A DNA stretch of 20,952 nt. Origin: Candidatus Thorarchaeota archaeon (GTDB taxonomy: Archaea > Asgardarchaeota > Thorarchaeia > Thorarchaeales > Thorarchaeaceae). The notes beneath the pieces are model-generated. The model was not told where the DNA came from. It worked only from the letters and a program-made list of their open reading frames with translations, and ran no database searches. A program made the translations under genes and the position numbers. This document shows, one piece after another, positions 16,051-20,952 of this stretch (the first letter of the stretch is position 1; every line of letters starts with the position of its first letter). The stretch covers positions 1 through 20,952 of the forward strand of contig RDOF01000045.1 in the NCBI GenBank assembly GCA_011365025.1, written 5' to 3'.

Positions 16051-17865
16051 ATGCGTGTATATCTTGACGCGAATTTCTTCATTAGTGGCTTTAGCGACCG
16101 CCCAAAGGATGTATTCGTAATTAAGGAAGCAGCCGAAAAGGCGGGAATGGAGCTTTGGGTGACCAGACAGATCTTCCAAGAATTGCGTTGGTACCTACGA
16201 CGAGAGGTTGAACAGATTATTCAGATAGATGAAACCTTGAGCAAGGAAATCAAAGCTCTCATGGAGAGCATAAAGAAGCCGGAGAGCGCACTTCCACAGC
16301 ATAATGATATGTCACTGATTCTTGCGGCGATGAGATCGAAGAAGTCAAAGATTGTAACCAGCGACCTGAAGCTCCTGAATACAATTCAAGACGTCAAGAT
16401 CGATGTTGAAGGCATTGTTGGTTCAGCCTTTGTATTGGGGCTGATTGAGTCCATAGACGATGAGCATCTGAAGAAGAAACTAGTCCCAATTCGAGAGAGA
16501 ATCTACGGTGAGGAAGTTAGGTACAGCATCTCTCGTCAGGAAGCTTATGACCCAGTTACAAGAATCCGCTTAATAGAAGAGCATGCCATGCGTGTTTTAA
16601 GAGAGGTCAAAGCGCCAGCTGAACAGCTTGACAGGAAGCTCTCCAAAGGACAACCGCTCTTCATTCTCGATTTCCTTGAAGACATCAAAGCAGGCATTCC
16701 CACAATGTTTGAGGATTTCAGGGAAGGGAAATACAGCACCCTAGCAAATGAAATTGAAGCTGTACAAGATGAAATCGAGAGGCTACTCATTGTCTCAACT
16801 CTGACGAATGATGAAGAAACTCACTCAAAGCTCGTAGAACATGCATCCGACCTAACGCTTTTCCTCTACTACCTCAACATGATCTGTCACCTCTATAGAG
16901 GCACACGAGAGGGAATTGAGGATGCCCTTGACATATCCGAGGAGGCATTCAGACTGCTCATGTTTGCTGCGGTTTCGAATGAGGAACTCAAAGCTGGAGT
17001 GTTCTTCGTTAGAATCGTTTTAGCCCTCATTAAGGAGGACTATGACGAGATAGATTACTACTACTCTCTCTATGACAGCATGATAAGACGAATTGACCTC
17101 AAGGACATGATAGAAACCTCAGAGGGTCTATATGTTATCATGCAAGTTCTCCGCGAGTTCATGGGAGGCTTCTCCTTGACAAAGAGTAAGCTCCAGTTTC
17201 CTGATGCTACACTGGCGCTCTTGAATGACATTTCCAAGTATGCTGTGCAGTTTGACGAGCATGACAATGCTTGGAAACTTGCCGTGACTGCGTACAAGAT
17301 TGGAGTCGCCTACAGCAAAGAAACGGGGTCTCTTACATCATTTCTGACGCTCTACAAGATTTCATCATCATCTCACGACCGCTACAAACCGGCGCTGGAA
17401 AAGATTGCAGAGAATGCATTGAAGATGTTTCTGAAGAATGGCTGGGACACTGGTCAGGTCACTCCTATTCTGAATGAGATTCAAGGAAACCTTCAACCCA
17501 TAGGAGAAATGCCAACAGACGTACCTGTGGATGCCTCCGATTTACCAGAAGAGCTGAAGGGATGGATGGATGTCCTTTCGCTTTCGCAGATTGGAAAGGA
17601 GAAGGTACTCGTGGTTAGGAATGAAGGCTTGAAGGCAAGAGTTGCGATTATGACGAAAAAGCACCCCGACCTGATTACACTCAAAACAGGACATCGAGTT
17701 GCGCTGGCAAAAGGAGAGTTCATGTTGGCCGATGCAAGTTCAAAGGTGAAAAAGGATTTATCCGTCGTTTTGGTGATTACCCCATCTGATGCCGCTGAAA
17801 TAACCTATGAAGGAGAATCAGGGTTCAGCTGGCTCAAACTGGCGGATCCAGAAGTAGAGGTATAG
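16051..17865 (+). CDS. large PIN-domain protein (putative ribonuclease) with helical and C-terminal beta domains
   Basis: Residues 1-130 form a PIN domain, the metal-dependent ribonuclease fold. The acidic site is complete: Asp6 in YLDANFFISG, Glu44 in IFQELRW, Asp86 in HNDMSLILAA and Asp105 in VTSDLKLL. Most PIN toxins are about 130-150 residues; this protein has 604. The middle (about 150-480) is almost entirely helical and looks like a TPR-like or other alpha solenoid. The end (about 510-604) is strand-rich, with KVLVVRNEGLKARVAIMTKK and DLSVVLVITPSDAAEITYEG. No antitoxin-like small gene precedes it, so a housekeeping or regulated RNA-processing role is likelier than a toxin. A GGAG site lies about ten bases before the ATG. 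A small membrane protein gene starts 15 bases after the stop and is probably co-transcribed. Confidence 0.85.
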   Translation: MRVYLDANFFISGFSDRPKDVFVIKEAAEKAGMELWVTRQIFQELRWYLRREVEQIIQIDETLSKEIKALMESIKKPESALPQHNDMSLILAAMRSKKSKIVTSDLKLLNTIQDVKIDVEGIVGSAFVLGLIESIDDEHLKKKLVPIRERIYGEEVRYSISRQEAYDPVTRIRLIEEHAMRVLREVKAPAEQLDRKLSKGQPLFILDFLEDIKAGIPTMFEDFREGKYSTLANEIEAVQDEIERLLIVSTLTNDEETHSKLVEHASDLTLFLYYLNMICHLYRGTREGIEDALDISEEAFRLLMFAAVSNEELKAGVFFVRIVLALIKEDYDEIDYYYSLYDSMIRRIDLKDMIETSEGLYVIMQVLREFMGGFSLTKSKLQFPDATLALLNDISKYAVQFDEHDNAWKLAVTAYKIGVAYSKETGSLTSFLTLYKISSSSHDRYKPALEKIAENALKMFLKNGWDTGQVTPILNEIQGNLQPIGEMPTDVPVDASDLPEELKGWMDVLSLSQIGKEKVLVVRNEGLKARVAIMTKKHPDLITLKTGHRVALAKGEFMLADASSKVKKDLSVVLVITPSDAAEITYEGESGFSWLKLADPEVEV

Positions 17866-17880
17866 TTTGTAGAGGGACTA

Positions 17881-18297
17881 TTGTTGGACCCAATTGTGTT
17901 CCTGCTTGTCATAGTTGCAGTCCTAGTAGCGTCAGCCTTCAACTACTTTCTGAATCGCGCACCAGGCTCAGTTCCTGAGGATTATACAATAGGGCCCGCC
18001 GAATTCGAGATTAGGTGTGATTGCTGCCTGAATCCACTTATTGTCGGGGGCATCCTTGTAATCGCATTGGCAATCATGTCAGCCTCATTTGACAGCCGCA
18101 CAGAGCTTTACATTGTCGGTTTCACGGCCTTCATCATTGTCACCATAGCAGGAATCTACGGGAGAAGACAGAGGCACAAAGATTGGGAGGAGCTTGATGC
18201 TGTGTTGGAGCGGGTCGTACCTGAGCCTCCGCGGCAGATTCTCGATTATACTGATTTTGATATCGATGAGGATGACGAGGAAGATGATCCTCTGTGA
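17881..18297 (+). CDS. small membrane protein with acidic C-terminal tail, function unknown
   Basis: The 138-residue protein has a helix at the N-terminus (LDPIVFLLVIVAVLVASAF) and two more at about 57-72 and 77-95. Before the second helix there is a CDCC motif (residues near 47-50) that might bind metal or form disulfides. The C-terminus is cytoplasmic or exposed and ends in a strongly acidic stretch (DFDIDEDDEEDDPL). The start is TTG with GAGG six bases before it; no ATG is available. It lies 15 bases behind the PIN-domain gene with no promoter between, so it probably tethers or modulates that protein at the membrane. That link is inference from adjacency. Confidence 0.7.
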   Translation: MLDPIVFLLVIVAVLVASAFNYFLNRAPGSVPEDYTIGPAEFEIRCDCCLNPLIVGGILVIALAIMSASFDSRTELYIVGFTAFIIVTIAGIYGRRQRHKDWEELDAVLERVVPEPPRQILDYTDFDIDEDDEEDDPL

Positions 18298-18306
18298 TTT
18301 CAACAG

Positions 18307-18429
18307 CTACGCATTTTCAGCAAGACCAGAGAATTTTGGTTCCGGAATTGATTGAGGAAAATCCTCATACTCCCTCTTCTCGACGGCACGCCCACGGAAG
18401 AGATGTCGATTGAATCTTAAGCGAGTCAT
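18307..18429 (-). CDS. possible 40-residue basic protein
   Basis: An ATG at 18429 on the minus strand opens a 40-codon frame rich in Arg at the start (MTRLRFNRHLFRGRAVEKRE), then Pro/Glu-rich. A TATA box (CCTTTATACTATCC) lies about 48 bases before it, and GGGAT lies about ten bases ahead of the ATG. The frame continues upstream to an ATG at 18531, but that start would lie before the promoter. It otherwise fills a 267-base gap between the PIN operon and the pseudo-GTPase operon. I recognise no family; it may be chance. Confidence 0.3.
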   Translation of the reverse strand: MTRLRFNRHLFRGRAVEKREYEDFPQSIPEPKFSGLAENA

Positions 18430-18471
18430 TTTGAATATCCCGCGCTTTCCGATACTATTGATATCCTCAGG

Positions 18472-18483
18472 ATAGTATAAAGG
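18472..18483. promoter_or_regulatory. TATA box usable on both strands
   Basis: The plus strand reads GATAGTATAAAGG and the minus strand CCTTTATACTATC. On the plus strand it predicts a start near 18503, about 60 bases before the pseudo-GTPase gene. On the minus strand it predicts one near 18452, just before the small ORF at 18429. TATCC-TCA-GGATA (18462-18474) next to it is a short inverted repeat that could bind a regulator. Confidence 0.4.
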
Positions 18484-18564
18484 CACCTCGTAACTGCCAT
18501 AAATCCAAAAGCCGTTGGATGACGAAACCAATATCTATTTCACAGGATACGAGGTATTCATACT

Positions 18565-19716
18565 GTGACTTCAGTTGTCAAGGAACAGTCGCTAAAACAG
18601 CGAATTATGCTAAAGGCGCTGATTCTGGGAACAGATACTGCACTTCAAGCTGGTTTCATGACACAAGCTTGCCAGCAGGGAGTATCCTTGCACATGTATC
18701 CCATTTTGGGAGTTGCTCTTGGAATATCAAGAAGGGAAGTAGATTCCAGGTTTGAAATTGTTCTTCAAATGTGGACAATACCGGTTCAAGAGAGACTTCC
18801 AGGCTTAACCAAGCAATTCATCCGAGGACACAGGGCTGCAATCATCCTGATCCGACCTGATGAAGTTGAAAGTCTTGACGCCATGATGGAAGTTCTCACA
18901 GAGGAATCCAAGAAGAACCTTCTTGTGGTCATCGTTGGCTCACGAGATGATGATAGCGAGCAAATCGAGAGGGCTTCTGTCATTCTAGGAGCAGACAGAA
19001 ATCCTGTAAACCTGGCATCTATTGATGATGCGATGAATGTTTTGGTCGGGCATCTCTCGCCCGAATCGCCTTTGCCGATACCGTTTCCACTCATTGCATT
19101 GCTTGATAATGACGCCTGCCCAGTTCTGAACCCACCCCTAACACCTTCAGACATCGAACCAAGCACTGCTGAGGAAATTGAGACTATTAGAAGTACCGCA
19201 GAATCACTTGGTTATCGATGCTCGTCAACTGCCTGTACATTGAATTTACAAGAAGGGGAAATAGAAGTGACCCTGGAAACAGGGAGAGTGCAATTCAAAC
19301 CAATTCTCTGCAACTACTGTGCGGCACTCTGTAAGAAAAACGTTAACATATGCATTGTAGCAGTGGACAAGGGATGGGCATCAGAGGAGATTGGAGGCGT
19401 GGCAATGCTTACATTGGCAAAGCTGGTGGCCTTCCCAGCCAGGCAACTGCCCGAGCATGTTGAGAATCAAATAAGGCGCGCCTGCAGTTGTTCGGAGTTT
19501 GAGATTGCAGAGGGTATTCCCGAAATGGAAGGGACCTTTGAAGAACTGCGAGCCCTTGGATACGTGAGAAAGGGACGACGCCTAACATTGCTAGATGAAG
19601 CCAGCAGGAGAGTAAGAAACGGAAACCTTCCCGCTTCAGCTCTCAATACCCTCAGAAATAGCCTGAAAAGGGTTGAATCCTCTGCAAACGATGGTGAAGG
19701 TCAACAATGCCCATGA
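18565..19716 (+). CDS. Ras/Rab-like pseudo-GTPase domain fused to a Cys-rich C-terminal domain
   Basis: Residues about 15-165 follow the Ras-family fold in order. Strand 1 is KALILG (17-22), then a switch-I-like region YPILGVALG (45-53), then EVDSRFEIVLQMW (58-70), then VQERL (74-78) and RGHRAAIILIRP (87-98). The segment LQMWTIPVQERLPGLTKQFI lines up with the Rab pattern L-Q-I-W-D-T-A-G-Q-E-R-F. The nucleotide motifs are lost: the P-loop GxxxxGK-S/T is GTDTALQAGF with no Lys, DTAGQE is TIPVQE, and NKxD is GSRD (125-128). It should not hydrolyse GTP by the usual mechanism. Residues about 200-345 have C219/C224, C249-x-x-C252/C256 and a CSC motif, possibly a metal site. The C-terminal 40 residues resemble a winged-helix end. 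The GTG start has GAGGT nine bases ahead. The next gene overlaps by 10 bases. Confidence 0.75.
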   Translation: MTSVVKEQSLKQRIMLKALILGTDTALQAGFMTQACQQGVSLHMYPILGVALGISRREVDSRFEIVLQMWTIPVQERLPGLTKQFIRGHRAAIILIRPDEVESLDAMMEVLTEESKKNLLVVIVGSRDDDSEQIERASVILGADRNPVNLASIDDAMNVLVGHLSPESPLPIPFPLIALLDNDACPVLNPPLTPSDIEPSTAEEIETIRSTAESLGYRCSSTACTLNLQEGEIEVTLETGRVQFKPILCNYCAALCKKNVNICIVAVDKGWASEEIGGVAMLTLAKLVAFPARQLPEHVENQIRRACSCSEFEIAEGIPEMEGTFEELRALGYVRKGRRLTLLDEASRRVRNGNLPASALNTLRNSLKRVESSANDGEGQQCP

Positions 19717-20210
19717 AGTCAATCTCCATTATTGGAGGCTCCGATTCCGACCAGAATGCCCTGCACCTTGCTGAAGAAGTTGGACGAGAGGCTGCCCGCC
19801 GAGGAATAGTGCTTATTTGTGGAGGAATGGGTGGAGCGATGGAGGCTGCATGCAAGGGAGCGAAGGAAGAAGGTGGACTAACGGTGGGGATATTGCCAAC
19901 AGAGTCCAAGGAAGCAGGCAATCTGTATCTGGACATTGCTATTCCTACGGGCATGGGCTACGCACGGAATTTTCTGGTAGCCAAAGCGGGGGACGCGGTT
20001 ATTGCAATTGGAGGTTCAGCTGGTACCTTGAGCGAGATGGCTATTGCCTGGTTCTCAGATAAGCCTGTCATAGCGTTGGCAACCACAGGCGGTTGGGCCA
20101 CAAAGCTTGCTGGAACAAGGATTGATGATAGACGCTCCGATACGGTGATATCTGTTGATACTGCAAAAGAGGCAATCGACAAAGTGATGCAGGTCTTGGA
20201 GTGGGAATGA
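19707..20210 (+). CDS. LOG/SLOG-fold protein, TIGR00725 type (putative nucleotide-processing)
   Basis: The 167-residue protein has the Rossmann-like SLOG fold. The N-terminus SIIGGSDSD is followed by LICGGMGGAMEAACKGA (36-52), GYARNFLVAKAGD (84-96) and AIGGSAGTLSEM (100-111). These match the G-G-x-x-G-x-M and G-G-x-G-T-x-x-E motifs of the LOG (cytokinin-activating phosphoribohydrolase) superfamily; Arg87 and Glu110 occupy the expected catalytic or binding positions. LOG enzymes release a base from a nucleoside monophosphate, while other SLOG members only bind nucleotides. The family's usual length is about 150-180. The gene overlaps the pseudo-GTPase gene by 10 bases and its own stop overlaps the next ATG, so the three should be translated together. 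GAAGGT lies five bases before the chosen ATG; another ATG at 19713 is possible. Confidence 0.85.
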   Translation: MPMKSISIIGGSDSDQNALHLAEEVGREAARRGIVLICGGMGGAMEAACKGAKEEGGLTVGILPTESKEAGNLYLDIAIPTGMGYARNFLVAKAGDAVIAIGGSAGTLSEMAIAWFSDKPVIALATTGGWATKLAGTRIDDRRSDTVISVDTAKEAIDKVMQVLEWE

Positions 20211-20952
20211 GCTTGCAGCTGGCCAAAGAAGTAATTCAGGGTCAGAAGGAATTGAGCTCAGAGGAAATTGAACGGCTCTGCTCGACAATCGAAACCATGT
20301 ACCGAGGTCAGAGAAACGTAGTAGATATTCCATCGTATAATGTGTATTTCGTTGGAGACCTGCATGGAGACCTAGGCAGTGCAACGAAAATCCGGGATTT
20401 GATGCTTAGGGAGAAAGATGCGACTTTTGTTTTTCTTGGGGATTACGCAGATAGAGGACCACAGCAGATCGAAACCGTCAATCTGGTTATGTCCCTGGCA
20501 ATTCAGGGTAAAGAAAGAGTTGTCATGCTACGAGGGAATCACGAATCCCGAGGCGTCGCAAGTATCTATGGTTTTCGCGAGGCAGTAGTGAAGAAGCATA
20601 GCAGCGCTCTGTTTGATGGGTATTGCAGGATGTTCACCTCATTGCCAGTAGCTGGCTTCTCGGAGACCGGCGTATTTGCATGCCATGGCGGTGTTCCAGA
20701 AGGAGTTCAAGAACTTAACGAAATTCAAACAATTGACCGTAGGCATGAGGATTTTTCAAATCCAACCTTGTGGCAGTTGGTCTGGAATGATCCATCTGAG
20801 TCTGATACACGATTCGCTCCAAGCCTGAGAGGAGGAGGCTCGATGTATTTTGGAAGAATAGCCTTTGAAGAGTTTACGGATTCGCTGGCAATCAACAGGT
20901 TCATCCGAGCGCATGAGGTTTATGCTGAAGGATATAGGAAGTTCTTCGATGG
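20207..20952 (+). CDS. PPP-family serine/threonine protein phosphatase (PP1/PP2A-like), cut by window end
   Basis: From the ATG at 20207, which overlaps the previous stop as ATGA, 248 residues read without a stop to the window end. The complete PPP metal site is visible: GDLHGD (Asp51, His53), GDYADRG (Asp79, Arg83), RGNHES (Arg109, Asn111, His112), CHGGVP (His160) and RAHE (His236). The PPP landmark LVWNDP (191-196) is also present. This order and spacing match eukaryotic-type PP1/PP2A/PP2B catalytic domains rather than PPM phosphatases. The enzyme removes phosphate from Ser/Thr in proteins using two metal ions. Roughly the last 50 residues, including the beta12-13 loop that binds toxins and regulators, lie beyond the window. 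The short N-terminal helix region (1-40) also resembles PP1. No kinase gene is nearby. Confidence 0.93.
   Translation, partial: MSLQLAKEVIQGQKELSSEEIERLCSTIETMYRGQRNVVDIPSYNVYFVGDLHGDLGSATKIRDLMLREKDATFVFLGDYADRGPQQIETVNLVMSLAIQGKERVVMLRGNHESRGVASIYGFREAVVKKHSSALFDGYCRMFTSLPVAGFSETGVFACHGGVPEGVQELNEIQTIDRRHEDFSNPTLWQLVWNDPSESDTRFAPSLRGGGSMYFGRIAFEEFTDSLAINRFIRAHEVYAEGYRKFFD

Noticed and set aside
16051..18297. VapBC-type toxin-antitoxin pair
   Set aside because: The PIN protein is four times toxin length and the partner is a downstream membrane protein, not a small DNA-binding antitoxin upstream.
18786..19166. 126-codon antisense frame inside the pseudo-GTPase gene
   Set aside because: Ser/Arg-rich shadow of the coding strand with no promoter or ribosome site.
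1..20952. CRISPR arrays, insertion sequences, integrase or tRNA attachment sites
   Set aside because: No regularly spaced direct repeats, transposase, integrase or tRNA gene was seen in the window.

Overview
The window looks like archaeal DNA, most probably from an Asgard archaeon (Thorarchaeia-like); the lineage is inferred. Most convincing starts have a TATA-like box 25-60 bases upstream, a short leader and GGAG/GAGGT-type ribosome binding sites, and GTG/TTG starts are common. Several genes are eukaryote-flavoured: a degenerate Ras/Rab-like domain, a PP1/PP2A-type phosphatase, an LRR protein and a TPR protein with a PH/GRAM-like region. Surface proteins have a signal peptide, many N-glycosylation sequons and a C-terminal membrane anchor, as is usual in archaea.

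Region 1-8460 is all on the minus strand. From high to low coordinates it holds a 742-residue anchored surface protein, an FtsX-type permease with its ABC ATPase, a double-GNAT acetyltransferase, an isoaspartyl peptidase/asparaginase and the start of an alpha/beta hydrolase cut by the window edge. The 6109-6231 gap before the permease holds a promoter and nested inverted repeats. The 2228-2506 gap holds only a weak promoter for the acetyltransferase and minor hairpins.

Region 8461-13450 holds two more surface proteins. A beta-helix (NosD-like) protein on the plus strand converges on a beta-propeller protein on the minus strand. The 421-base gap between them is not empty. On the minus strand it carries a strong promoter followed by about 200 bases that fold into a 5' pseudoknot and a compact four-way junction. 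Wobble pairs make sense only on the minus strand, and a CAAAAT motif recurs in three loops. I read this as an undescribed structured RNA and consider it the best candidate in the window.

Region 13451-18297 is plus strand: an LRR protein, a TPR/PH-like protein, and a large PIN-domain protein paired with a small membrane protein.

Region 18307-20952 holds a possible 40-residue minus-strand ORF, a shared promoter, and an overlapping operon. The operon encodes a Rab-like pseudo-GTPase with a Cys-rich C-terminus, a LOG/SLOG-fold protein (TIGR00725 type) and a PPP phosphatase cut by the window end. The three are translationally coupled and may form a nucleotide/phosphate signalling module, though that joint role is inference.
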